64,000 nucleotides of DNA, taken from assembly GCA_020746105.1 (NCBI GenBank), contig CM036636.1, forward strand, positions 6,386,001-6,450,000, in the 5' to 3' direction. Shown piece after piece: positions 12,901-23,510 of this stretch. A model generated the notes under the pieces. That model did not search any database and was not told the DNA's origin. It saw only the letters and a program-made list of their open reading frames with translations. How positions within the stretch are numbered: position 1 is the stretch's first letter; each line of letters begins with the position of its first letter. A program made the translations under genes and the position numbers. The DNA comes from Trogon surrucura (Eukaryota; Chordata; Aves; Trogoniformes; Trogonidae).

Positions 12901-13824
12901 CCTAAATTTTGGCTTCTGGTTTGGTCATTTGATATCAATAAGATTAACAATACATGTAGCAAGCAAAAAAAAAATTCTGTTGAGTTGTATCTATATTCAC
13001 CACATACATTTTTCTTTTGTGAATAGCAATGCAGGTGGTGACTTAATAAATAAAGCAGCTCTTGACTTCTGGACAAGTGGAAAGCAGAGGGAAGAGATTG
13101 AGCTGAAAGACCTGGAGCCCATGCTATCTGTAGGAGTCTTCAATAACAAGAACAGTAAGTCGCTTTCCCCAGAAAATGGGAAATTCATTTTACTTTGTAA
13201 CACAGGTTTCATCTCTGCCATCTGCCCTGTGGTCTTCTTTGACCCTGCCCTGCTTCCTGTGACCTGACTTTCCTACGGTGCCCTGACGCAGTGCCCTTCT
13301 GTCCCTTCACTCCAGTGTCATGCCCTCACAAGAGAATTTTTGGCACAGAAGTTGCTCTGCATGCACGCTGAAGGGCAGCAGTAACGAGGTACCATCGGTC
13401 TGACCCAACCATGCTCTTCTTCCTAAGGCAGCAGCTGAGACAAACTGCTTTGTGATTTCACTCTGGGCTGTGGATCCTCTCTTAAGTGGGCTCAAGTTTA
13501 GAAAACTCCTATGTTTGTATTTTTTTTTTCCCCCCAACTCCTCCAGGTGGACTGTGGCACAGCAGCCTCATTGACAGGAACCTCATTGACTACTTTGTCC
13601 CCTTCCTGCCCCTGGAGCACAAGCACGTGAAGATGTGTGTCAGGGCTGAAATGACAGCCCGTGGCTACTCCGTGGATGAGAAGATTGTTGAAGCAGTGGC
13701 CGACGAGATGACATACTTCCCAAAAGAGCAGAAAATCTACTCTGATAAAGGCTGCAAGACTGTACAGGCCAAGTTGGACATTCATGAAGATGCTGCGATG
13801 AGAGATACGAATGCCAAGGGTTGA
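9999..13824 (+). CDS. TOR1B: Torsin-1B, ER-lumen AAA+ ATPase
   Basis: Coding exons are 9999-10179, 10447-10712, 11955-12130, 13027-13154 and 13547-13824. They join in frame to 342 residues; human torsins 1A and 1B are about 332-336. The order is: hydrophobic signal peptide (about residues 1-20), short hydrophobic segment, then the AAA+ domain. Walker A is GWAGTGKN at 103-110 (K109), Walker B is FIFDEM with D171/E172, the sensor-1 Asn is N209 in SNAGG, and the sensor-2-like GCK motif has C320. N-glycosylation sequons sit at N58 and N159. Torsins act in the ER and nuclear-envelope lumen and need the cofactors LAP1 or LULL1 for ATP hydrolysis. The gene is called 1B rather than 1A from its orientation next to convergent TOR1A and C9orf78, as in human. 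Compared with the remembered mammalian protein it has a longer C-terminal tail after the GCK motif. The donor of intron 3 (gtctgt) is weaker than that of its TOR1A counterpart (gtaaga). Introns 2 and 3 each carry an LTR-like repeat. Confidence 0.95.
11005..11477 (+). mobile_element. Degenerate LTR-like repeat, copy 1 (TOR1B intron 2)
   Basis: This stretch aligns by eye, block by block, with 12,310-12,868 in the next intron. Shared blocks include cagtgttgataa, cagcctcaagg, a gggaggggacacagc block, gacagctg, a ctggcca or gggccaa block, a cttgaccca block near 11,393, and the terminal ggtgcttggctg near 11,450. The block order resembles a common avian endogenous-retrovirus LTR. It contains no coding sequence, so a solo LTR is the likely state. 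The family name and exact ends need a repeat library. Confidence 0.65.
12310..12868 (+). mobile_element. Degenerate LTR-like repeat, copy 2 (TOR1B intron 3)
   Basis: Second and fuller copy of the repeat in intron 2, in the same orientation. It keeps a cagtgttgataaggcagcaa block, gcctcaaggctttttc, gggaggggacacagctggga, the tatcttgaccca block and a terminal ggtgcttggctgctggcca. No internal retroviral genes are visible. Borders are approximate. Confidence 0.65.
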
Positions 13825-15600
13825 TTACCCCCTCAGGTCTCCAGAGCTTTTGGAAATCCGTGTATTTGCACTCAAGCTTTTTTACAGTTGCAGGGAGTAC
13901 GGTGAAAATACCAGTGAGCTGCGTGGGCTTTTGAACTTTTTTGTTTTGTTTTGCTTTTTTTAACTTAACATCCCAGTGTACATCTCTGAAGTGGCTGCAA
14001 TCCACATGTTGCCCCCCCCCTTTATTTTTCTTTTAAGCTATAGAGCACTGGATACAGCCTCTCCTGCTTAATTCTCACAAGTGCTGGGATTATTAAATAT
14101 CCAATTCCTCTTTCCACAGAAGCTACACCTAGAGAAAAGGAGAACAGAGGAATTCTTCCAGGCAGTCATCTTCCCTTCCTTGTACACGGCCTTGTTTGTG
14201 GGCTCACGAAATGAAGGGATATGTGCTGTGCTCAGGACTATGACAGTGTCTGCAGGGGTGGACACCTCGATGTGTTGCAGTAAGAGGACAGCAGCGTGGA
14301 AGCCTTCCTGTCCTTTGCAGCAGATTGGTGCTGTTGTAGCTTTTCCAGACAAGCGTCAGCTATTCAGGGTCAGGAGGGCATGATTATAGCTTAGGACTGA
14401 GCTGTGGCATCACACCACATCTTCTGCTACAGCAATATGGAAAATCATCATGAGCTCGGGGAAATCTGTTACTAAATAACAGAAAGGTGCGGGTGGGAAA
14501 GTAACTGCTTGTGCCTGTGCTATTTTGGGGAAAAAGAAACTGTCAAAGAAACTTTATGTTCTTCTAATTAAGGGGGCTCAGTGAATTTGCCTTGCAACTC
14601 CAGCTCTTCCAAAGCAGAGGGACCTGACTGTTAGAACATACCAACACAATCTCCTGTTAAGAGAAAGTAGAAATCTCTCTCATGAGAATTTGCCTGTTAC
14701 AGCTCATCAAGGTAATCTGCATGTGGGGTTCTGGGCCTGAACTCTGCAACATCTTGAGTCATCCAGCTGCAACCAATGGTCTTGGAGTGGGTAACGCTAC
14801 ACTCACCTTGCTTGGAAGACACTTTTGTGACAGAAGTTATTTTTAATAGTGTATTTTTGTATTGAAGTGTAAGCAAGAGCAATACAAAGCTCTTCCTAGA
14901 GAGCCACAGAGAAGGGAATGTGTGAAATGGGAGCAATCAATGATCCCACACCTCACTAGATAAATGTGTTTTATAGTAGCTTTTAACACAAAGGGATGCG
15001 TGGAAGAGTGAGTGATGTTTGGAAGCTGGGAAAGATTGATTGAACCTTCACCCACTGCTAAAGCTGGGGTTGAAAACTGTTGCAGGTTTTAACTCTATCT
15101 CATCTATCACTTGTGGGTCAGTGTAGTGCAAGAAAGAAGTGCCAGGCACGTGGTTGAATGTAATGTGTTTCTTAAATTGGTGTTAGGGATTGGGCTATTT
15201 TTGTGCTGCAGCATCTACTCCCTCGCTTGTACTTAAAATGGCTTTAAGATGTGATGCAAAACTTGAGGTCTCAGCACTCATCTTAATTCAAAATACAACA
15301 GGGGGCTTAGCCCTTACATTAAGCTCTAAACTAGAAGTGTCAGTTGCCTTTTACAGCCCCACGGGGAGTTTGTCATGCTGATGCAATTCCCAAACACTAG
15401 CAAGCCATTAACCTTGGGACATTGGACTGTTACTTTTTGTGTGTCATGTTTTGCCTATAAACTGACTTGTTCATAGGTGTATATGCTGCGTCCAGTTTCT
15501 TTTACTCCAAACATAAAATACTTGTGCAATTTCAAAACACTACGTATTGCTACAGTAATGCAGTTGGAATAAATCCTAAGTCACTTTTCTCTCTCGGTTT
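13825..15600 (+). other. Candidate TOR1B 3' UTR
   Basis: AT-richer noncoding sequence follows the TOR1B stop codon. Candidate polyadenylation signals on the + strand are ATTAAA at 14,092-14,097 and AATAAA at 15,568-15,573. The second gives a 3' UTR of roughly 1.75 kb. The end actually used is not shown by the sequence. Confidence 0.5.
15568..15573 (+). terminator. Candidate polyA signal of TOR1B
   Basis: Canonical AATAAA downstream of TOR1B on its strand. An upstream ATTAAA at 14,092-14,097 could give a shorter transcript. Confidence 0.45.
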
Positions 15601-17679
15601 GGTCATTTTCAGCTCTAGCAAAGTACCAGTTTATGCAGTTTTCAGCCAGCTGCACAGCAGCTTTCTGTTAAGCTTCCTTTATTCTTAAAAAATTTGCTTA
15701 TAGCAACAGGTAAGCAGATTAAGTAGCCTGTTGGTATTCAAACACCATGTGCACAGCAAGGAATTCAGCAGTTAAATACAGCTCAGTAGAAACAAACAGC
15801 TATGAAAAAGCCTTAAAATCCCTGTCTGTTGTGTAGTTAGGAACAAGTATCTCCTACCGTGCTGCCACCGGGCACTGCAGGACAAATCTGCCTCAGGGAG
15901 CTTGTTTTAACGCTCCTGTCTGCGCTGGGTCTGGGGAGTTGTCACACAGGGCTGCTCTTCACCTCTCCTCTAGCTGGCAAAGGCACAAAAAGAGCACTAG
16001 CTTTCATCAGATCTTTAGGCCAGAGCATCTGCAGCCTCTCTAGCACTGAAAAAAAAAAAGCCAGTGTGTAAGTAACGGCCAGATTCAAGTGAGGTACAGC
16101 TGTTCGCAACAACTCGCACCTCACTGACCAGGGGGTTGCTCACGCTGCAGTGAACCGCGTGTTGTGCTGTGACAGGCACAGGGAACCCCGTTCCGGAGCC
16201 TGCGGGGGAAGCGTTTGCCGCGTTGCTCACCAGGACTTTGCACGCTGCCCACGCCGCCCTGCACACGCGGCAGCCGGGCGGCTCGGCCCGCGGCGTGGGA
16301 CAGACGGAGCTCCGGGGCCAGGCTGCCTCTGCCTGTCAAGGGAGCATCACTTAGTGCATCGCTGGATTTTAACCACAGCCTCTGACTTTACGAGCACGAC
16401 GCAAGCTCTCAGAGCACTGCCTGCCAAAGGAGGCTGAACTAAAGCAGCAGATCCTTGTCTTCAGTAAGAACGAAATTCGGGTGAGCTACTCTCACCTGAC
16501 AAGGGGCTGTTTCTCTAGGGATCAGACCTGTCCCCCTTGCACATTTTCCTTTAATTTGTCTGATCCAGTGTCAAGTGGCCTATTAAAAAGAAAAAAGAGT
16601 AAATGGCCAGTTACCTCAGCCACAGCAAGAAAGACAGAGTGAGGACCTCAGCTTTGAAACCATACGGTCTAAAGGGGAGGAATAACAATAGGATCGAAGA
16701 ATCAGATCTGGGAGCAATTTCAGGCACACATTTTCTTTAAAGTAAATGGGAGATGCTCCTAGCCGGGTCTACTTTTTTTTCAAAACCAGAAGGGAGATTA
16801 AACAGGCAGTCTCCACCCTTTGAACATCATTTCTACACCCTCTAGAGGAAGCTTCCATCTACCCTGGGCCACCCAGGGCTATGACAGAAGGAAATACTTG
16901 CTACCAACCTATGTCAAATGCTGGTATCTGCTGCAATGGCACACAAAGCAGAGTATTTAACGCTGGAAGAGCCACGATACTGCTTGGCTGAACTGTTTCT
17001 TCTGATGAGAAGGTATCAGTTAGTAGTTTATCATTTACACGTCTCCAGTTTTCCATTAGCCAGTCATTTGTTATAATCAGGAGGTCAAAACAGAGCTGAG
17101 TACCCGAGTTCAAAGCAGTCATTTGCTGACAAATACTGGGACGGATCATTTGCATATTACACAACTTCAGAGCAGAACCGGGCAGCTGGAGCCTTACGGG
17201 TCTTTTGTTAACCCCTGCAGAGAAAACTTCAAGATGCCACCCCTGAAAACACGGGTGGCTTCGATCAGAGCCTGCAGGTTGTTCAGTCAGTGGTACTACG
17301 GGGAAGGAGGAGATGAGAAAGAGAGTTTTAATTATTCTCTAGAGGACAAATTGATCCTTATGATACTGTTGAGCACCCACACTTGTAGAAAGCCTGCCCC
17401 TACTACAACTGCGCCAGTGTCATCAGTACCGGTTGTCTCACAGTGCAGCTTCCACTTCAAACTTCATTTGCTTCCCTTTCAGCAGGTAGCAGAGTGTCAC
17501 ATCTCCTCCCCACATCTACTCCCTCTGAAGCCAAGACAGAAGACACCTGTATTCAAGCACAGCTGAACACTTCAGCCAGAAACATAGCGCGCTCTTCCCT
17601 CAACAAGCAGTAACTTTGGGCAAAATTAACATCAAATTACCCAACGCAAAGAACACCAGAAGGTAGCTAAGAAATAAAT
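15601..17679. other. Tail-to-tail spacer between TOR1B and TOR1A
   Basis: No coding exon is recognised. A short GC- and CpG-rich patch at about 16,140-16,345 stands out from its AT-rich surroundings, with nothing coding to explain it. Confidence 0.5.
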
Positions 17680-18826
17680 TTCTGATGAGAAAAGTTTATT
17701 TTTCATAGAAACTGGAGTGAAAACAAAAAGCCTCTGCACTGCTCACATTTCGAAACAAGTCTGACACTCTTCTCACTAACTTCAGTTGACAGATTTCCTT
17801 TATTTTTTTTTTAAATGCCTTTGGGTCTGTCTTCACCCCAGCCTCAAAGGCACACACTATTGTGAGAATAGGAAAAAGGAAAAACTCTGCAAGTTGGCCC
17901 TTGAATTCTACATGTAGGAAAGGAGAAGAAACCTCTTTTCCATTTCCTTGGTGTAAAATTTATAACCTGTACAAGTTTCCCATTCAGTTTTCCACGAAGC
18001 TAAGTCACCAGTCAGAAAGCCACTGTTCTCCATCACTTTTCTCCCTCCTGAGAAGCTCGCTCCTGGCAGAGCACACTGGGGGCAATTTTATACATTAAAA
18101 ATAACCAAGAATAGGAACCAACTTACACTGATGTGACAGTCAAGGATTTTAACCCACTTCCTTGTAATATTAAGTTCACCCCTTGAATAACTATTCACAA
18201 CAGAGTTTCACTTTCTCAGTTTGACACGCAGGAGGCTCATTTATACAACCACCAGAAAGACAATGGTACTGCACAACGCTGGATGGAAGACTCTGGATTA
18301 TTTGTAATTACAGAATCCCTCCCTTATCTTTACTGGTGCCAAGCTGCTCAAGAAGAGACACATATCCTACTTTTAATGCAGTTATAGGAATATTCCCACA
18401 CGAGCCCAACGAAGGCTTTCACAGACACAAGAACTTTGATTAAAATTCTCAATATTGTCTAGAGATCACCCACACCAAACCAAAATCCAATCAAATTTAG
18501 ATCAGTCTTAGTTCCTCTACACATGACAACAGGCTGCCAAACGGTTCTGACGATCGACACATGATCCAAGAAGAGTCTTCGGCACCGTCAGACACAGACC
18601 CCGCATTCCCGACGCTGTTCATCCTTACCTTGACAACACAAGGCTGAAGCACCCGGGAGCCGTGACTTGTGACAGAATAAAAATGCAGAGGCACTGCCAT
18701 TTACTTACACACCAGTTATAAAATAACGTTCCTTCCTTTAAAAAGTGCTTAAAAATGAAATGTCCCGGGTTTTCCACTTGGCGATTAAATTAAATTTGCT
18801 TCTTTGCAGGTTGTAGCAATAAAGCA
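17680..18826 (-). other. Candidate TOR1A 3' UTR
   Basis: Noncoding sequence after the TOR1A stop codon on the minus strand. AATAAA (minus) is present at 17,799-17,804 and 17,695-17,700, which would give a 3' UTR of about 1.0-1.15 kb. The used site is not known. Confidence 0.5.
17695..17700 (-). terminator. Candidate polyA signal of TOR1A
   Basis: Canonical AATAAA on the minus strand (tttatt on +) about 1.1 kb after the stop codon. A second signal at 17,799-17,804 would give a slightly shorter end. Confidence 0.45.
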
Positions 18827-21800
18827 TTAGAAGTCATAGTAATAATCCAGCTTTGCATCCACAGTTTTACACCCTTTGTCTGAGTAAATTCTCTCCTCTC
18901 TGGGGAAGTACGTCATCTCGTCGGCTATTCTGGTTAAAATGTCTTCATCCACCGTATAACCACGTGATTCGATCTCAACCCTGATGCACTTTTTCACGTG
19001 TTTGTACTCCAGAGGCAGGAAGGGAACAAAGTAGTCGATGAGATTTCTATCAATCAAGGTGCTGTGCCAAAATCCACCTACAAAGGGAAAGCAAAGGGCG
19101 CTGTTACCACTCCTCTCGTTAAATGCTACCACGAGTTGAATGCGAGCAAGAGGCGTATCACGGCCCTCTGTGACACACCAGCAAGAATCCACCTGCGATT
19201 TTAGGGCCCTGTAACGCACAACTAAGTCCAAATACGAGTACCTTCTCATGGTACTTTGTGCATAAAGTTTCAGACAGCCACATAAACATGGTCCATTGAA
19301 GCCAGATGAATGAATTCTGACTGAATGCATCAAAGCCTGGCTCCCCAGATGCCAATTTTTTTAAAGAATGGCAAGTTTGCTTCCAACGCTGATTTTAGAG
19401 CATAATTGTGTCAAAACCCCTTTTCACCAGAAGTCCTATGTGAGGAAACCTAGGAAGCTCGGACTGGCGTGTCAGCTGGCCACTTCTAAATAGCTGCCTG
19501 AAGGCTTCTGAGCAAGACAGGCTAAGTGGGTTGGAGGGCCAAGAAAATAGCCTCCCCAAAATAAAATATTTTATTGGTTAAAGATCTTTCAGCTGCTGTG
19601 ACATCCAGCCTTACTGTGAGGTTTTCCATTTGACACGCTGGTCGCCAAGGTGCACACATGGCCCCTTCACCTTCATTTCATCTCACGAGCCAACGTAGGT
19701 TCCACAACTGCATCGTGGCTCCTTGCTAGCCAAAAACTGGAGGCCACATCACAAGTAGAAACCGTGGCTGTAAAAATGCAGCTAAATGCAGCCCACCCCT
19801 TTTGTGGAATTTCTACCACCTCTAAAAAGCAGCATCCGTTTTACTCACTATTTTTGTTATTGAAGACAGACACAGACAGCGCATTCTGGATATCCGTGAG
19901 CTGGATATCTTCCCTCGACCTCCCGTTTCTCCAGAAATCTAGTGCCACCTCCGTGATCTTTTCAGCTCCCGCATTGCTAAGTAAAGAGAAAATAGAGATT
20001 GCAGCTCGAGACAGTTTTAAAAGGCATCGGGTGCACAGAAGAGCAAACCTGAGAAGTCACTTCTTACCTGAGGAATATGAAGATGGCTTGTCGGTAAGAC
20101 ACCCCATCCAGAAGCTCGTAGTAGTCCAGGAACGGCTTGATGGAGTCAATGAGTCCTGCGTGCATTTTATCCATTTCATCAAATATGAAGAGTGATCTGG
20201 GGCAGATGCTCACATTTCCTCGAATCCACGACTGCAACTGGTCCTGAGTGGCATAAAAATAGAACATGCTGAAAGAATTTGTGTTGAAAAGACAGAAAAC
20301 AGCACTTCTGCTTGTTGACCTTCATCCCGAAAGAGTCTTTTCAACTGTCTCCCTAATAGTTTTGGCTTCTTGATTTAAAACATGGCTAAAACCTCATGGT
20401 GAAAAAAAACTAAGACACCCAGACATGATGAGACCAGAGCAAAATATCCTTGTGACAAAGATATTCCCACAAACACGGCAAAACCAAAAGGACAAAGGAT
20501 GGGTACTACCTCGGAACCGCAACTCCCAGCAAAGCCCTGGCAATAAGACAATTATTTCTGCTGGCACCTTGGTCTAAACATCCTCAGGTGTCAAAGCGAC
20601 AAACAGTATCAAATACCTGAACAGCCCCATAAGAAACTGCACCTGCACTCACCTGCAGAAGTAGAAACAGAATTCAGTTCTCAGCCCGTGGTTTAACTAT
20701 TTAGAAGTTAAATGAACACAGTCAGAAGCCCTTCTTAAAACCCAACACTGTTCAGAAGGGCTAACACTCTATTCTATGTAAAGATCTTCTCACGTAGGTG
20801 TTGTATTTAAGATCAATAATAAGGTAATTAAGGAAAGAAGGGTCAGTCTGCTGGCAGATGAACGAGAAGTAACTGTTCTGACCATTTCCAGTGATTCATC
20901 ATTTTTGTATATTCACTCAGTCCCTGAACCGCGGAGGCAGCACAGACAGGCGGCCCTGACTGTCCCGCCGACTTGTTCCTCAAACCCCCCCGGGCAGCAA
21001 ATTTCCCAAGTGTGTTGACCTCAAAACAAAAGCAGAAAAGGATCCTACTTTAAAACAACTCAGTTGCAAGAGGGGGAAGAGTAAGCTGTAAAAGAGGAAA
21101 CTGGTATTTCCTCCATTTAGAAGTCAGGTTCGTAGACCATCTTGTTCCCATTTTTAACAGAAATACAGACATTCAGTATTACAAAAGACAGTGGTGCTCA
21201 TTCAAATTCTGCTGTCAACGTGTCAGAACAAAAAAATCCCACAACACATGCACCTGAGCTATCACTCCACAATACCCACCTGCCTACAGAACCACGCTGA
21301 CGCTTAAAAAACTGACAGAACGATTCCAAATGTTACCATGTACATTTCTAACAACAGAATACTCGGTAATTTTGGTTTATGGCAGAAAAACAGATACATA
21401 AAACACCTAAATGACCTACTCAGGGAGCAGTACAACTGAAAAGCACCTCCACACCTTAGAAATGAAGTTTCAGCTGGTACCTGACACACTTGGAGGTCAC
21501 TGGGTGGTTCCCCAGAGTCATGAATCACAGAACATTAGGGGTTGGAAGTGACCTCGAAAGAACTATTAGCTTTTTGCAATGCCCACCGGCACATCACCTA
21601 ACCAGGGAAACCAGCTGAATAATCACACATATCCTTAAATCAGTCACATCTCCAAGCAAAGCACGGAACAGAAATTAAGCACATCATTCTTCCCTAAACA
21701 GGGACGCAAAACACCTGCGCAAAAACCACTTTATGTCGATGAAAAAAACAGTCCTGACGGTTGTCAGGATTTACCCAGAAGATTTCAAAGCTGGCACAGC

Positions 21801-22594
21801 TTGTGTTTTACTGTACGAAAGAACATCCACGTTCCTAGCACTGATGGCACCAGAACGTTTACAACTCAGCCCAGCAGCAGCAGAGTTGTGCCTGTGGCCG
21901 CGGGCTCGCTCTCACCTTATACACGTTGATGCTGTGAGCGTGAGGGAAGTGTAAAGTCGCCACGAACTGATGGACATATTTACTGTGCAGACCTCGTTTG
22001 TAAATGCTTTCGGCGACTATCTTGCTGACAAAGTTTTTTCCTGTTCCCGTCCAGCCGTGCAAGGAAAGGGCGAGAGGCTTTTTGGCGTTGCTGTTGTTCA
22101 AGAAGCCCTTCACTGCCTTTACAACCACTTTGCTCACCAGGTGCTGCCCGAACAGCTTCTTCTCCAGGTTCTCCTGCAGAGCTGGAGGGAAAGACCACAC
22201 GGTCGCCAAGGCGGGAGGGAGGCGGCCGGGCCGGGCCCCCCCTCCGCCAGGGCTGCCGGGCCCGGGGGCAAAGGGCCGGCCGGGCCGCAGGGAGGCCCCA
22301 CCGGCCCCGCCCGGGCCCCGGCACCTCCGCACCGTCCCCTCAGCCCGCCCCGGCGCCTCCAGCCCCCCCCCCCGGCCCCGCACCGGCGGCGGCGCGCTGG
22401 TCGTGCCGCTGCAGGCAGCACTCCCTGAAGTAGCAGTAGAGGCGCGGGTACGAGATGAAGCCGGTAAAGGCCGAGGCGGCGGCTCCCGCGATCGCCAGCC
22501 CCAAGCTGATGGGCTCCACGGCGCCGGCCGGCCTGAGGAGCGGCAGCAGCGCCAGCCCCAGGGCCGCCCGCAGCGCTGCCCGCCGCAGCTTCAT
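18827..22594 (-). CDS. TOR1A: Torsin-1A (torsinA), ER-lumen AAA+ ATPase
   Basis: Coding exons in transcription order are 22594-22384, 22181-21916, 20243-20068, 19976-19849 and 19077-18827. They join in frame to 343 residues. Exons 2-4 match TOR1B in length and phase. The N-terminus is a signal peptide, then the [12 protein letters not shown] hydrophobic segment typical of torsinA that anchors it to the membrane. Walker A is GWTGTGKN at 113-120 (K119), Walker B FIFDEM has D181/E182, sensor-1 is N219 in SNAGA, and GCK has C330. The sequon at N169 corresponds to a known torsinA glycosylation site. The C-terminus KLDYYYDF is nearly the human KLDYYYDD, which supports 1A over 1B. TorsinA works at the nuclear envelope with LAP1/LULL1; loss of one Glu in the human protein causes DYT1 dystonia. 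At that place this protein has D313-E314 instead of Glu-Glu. The start at 22,594 gives the conserved MKL signal peptide. An in-frame ATG at 22,711 exists upstream. Confidence 0.97.
21520..21660 (-). repeat. CR1 LINE 3' fragment in TOR1A intron 2
   Basis: Starts with aatcacagaacattaggggt, then ttggaagtgacctcgaaaga, then a diverged ccaccggcacatcacctaacc block. This is the reverse complement of a CR1 3' end. Its terminal sequence is the same subtype as the copy at 63,661, in opposite orientation. Confidence 0.75.
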
Positions 22595-22840
22595 GGCCCG
22601 CCCGGCCCCGCCGCTCCGCCGCCGCTTCCGCCCCGCGGCGCCGCTTCCGCCGCCGTCGCCATCGTGGGTGAGGGCAGAGGCGGGGCCGGCGCGGCTGAGG
22701 GCGGCCGCCATCTTGGCCGGGCGGGGCCGCCATGGGCCGGCAATTCAGTAACGAGAGGGGACTGGAATTAATTAACGAGCGGGGGCTGCAATTACCTAAC
22801 GAGCGGCCTCGCGCGGTGCCCGCGCAGGAGCCGCTGCGGA
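22595..22840 (-). promoter_or_regulatory. TOR1A CpG-island promoter
   Basis: GC- and CpG-rich sequence continues from exon 1 (island about 22,190-22,830). On the minus strand it carries a YY1-type AAGATGGCGGC at 22,714-22,704 and two ETS-type CGGAAG sites at 22,649-22,644 and 22,630-22,625. It has no TATA box. YY1 plus ETS motifs also occur at the TOR1B promoter, so the combination may date from the duplication. The ATG inside the YY1 motif is in frame with the torsin coding sequence. Confidence 0.7.
22742..22813. repeat. 24-bp imperfect tandem repeat, 3 units
   Basis: Units begin at 22,742, 22,766 and 22,790. Each begins with AATT and carries TAACGAG at the same offset, followed by a G/C-rich half. 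Units 2 and 3 share aacgagcgg. The array lies about 150 bp upstream of the TOR1A start codon. It may be a transcription-factor array or a simple minisatellite. Confidence 0.85.
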
Positions 22841-23084
22841 GCTGGGGAGGGACAAACTCTCGCCCTGACCCGAACCCGGGGGTTTCTGCAAGAGGGTAAA
22901 ATCCCGGGTGATCCCTCAGGCTCCCCCCCGAGGTTCCCCTCCCGAGGGACAGTAGCAGCACCCAGCAACCGGCAGCGTGCATCCCACAACGAAAAATGTC
23001 ATTTACACTCACTCAAAACCAGTTCCACTGTTCTCAAGTTCCAAACCTTGCCCTCGTGTGGCCACAGAACACACCTCAGGGAAC

Positions 23085-23165
23085 CGAGGGACACCTTGGG
23101 CTGGAAGGGACCTCTAGAAGTCACTCACACGGTGACATTCAAGCAAGCTGGCTTTAAACCTTCCC
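23085..23165 (-). repeat. Diverged CR1 3' fragment
   Basis: Contains ttgggctggaagggacctct followed by agaagtcactcacacggtga, resembling the reverse complement of a CR1 3' end. It is short and diverged. It lies between the TOR1A promoter and the C9orf78 3' end. Confidence 0.55.
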
Positions 23166-23219
23166 TTTTTAAGGACAGACACTGCTGCTGCTTTTCCTCA
23201 TATTTTTTAAGAGGGTAAA

Positions 23220-23510
23220 AGAATCTGTAATGGCAAGTTTATTTTCTTATTACAAAAATGACAACCATGAAAGCCCGTGTTCTTGTAAAAGAAGCTTTAT
23301 GACTGAAAATAAGTTATATACAAGATTTTACTGACTAAAGAGTTCACAATCACCCGCAAACTGATTCACTACAAGATCACAAGAAAAGCTTTGTAGGAAA
23401 CACCAGCACCTGAGGGCAGAGACTGTCCCAAATCCGTTTCAGGTCACTGACGCAAAATCCTTTATTAGCGGAAAAGAAGAGTAACTGCACAGACTCCGAG
23501 TCCACGTCCC
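23220..23510 (-). other. C9orf78 3' UTR with two candidate polyA signals
   Basis: Minus-strand AATAAA occurs at 23,461-23,466, only 45 nt after the stop codon, and again at 23,238-23,243, about 270 nt after it. The distal one is the more usual spacing. Confidence 0.6.

Noticed and set aside
22004..22771. 255-codon + strand and long minus-strand frames across the TOR1A promoter
   Set aside because: GC-rich shadow frames. Only the torsin exons in this interval have conserved residues and splice borders.
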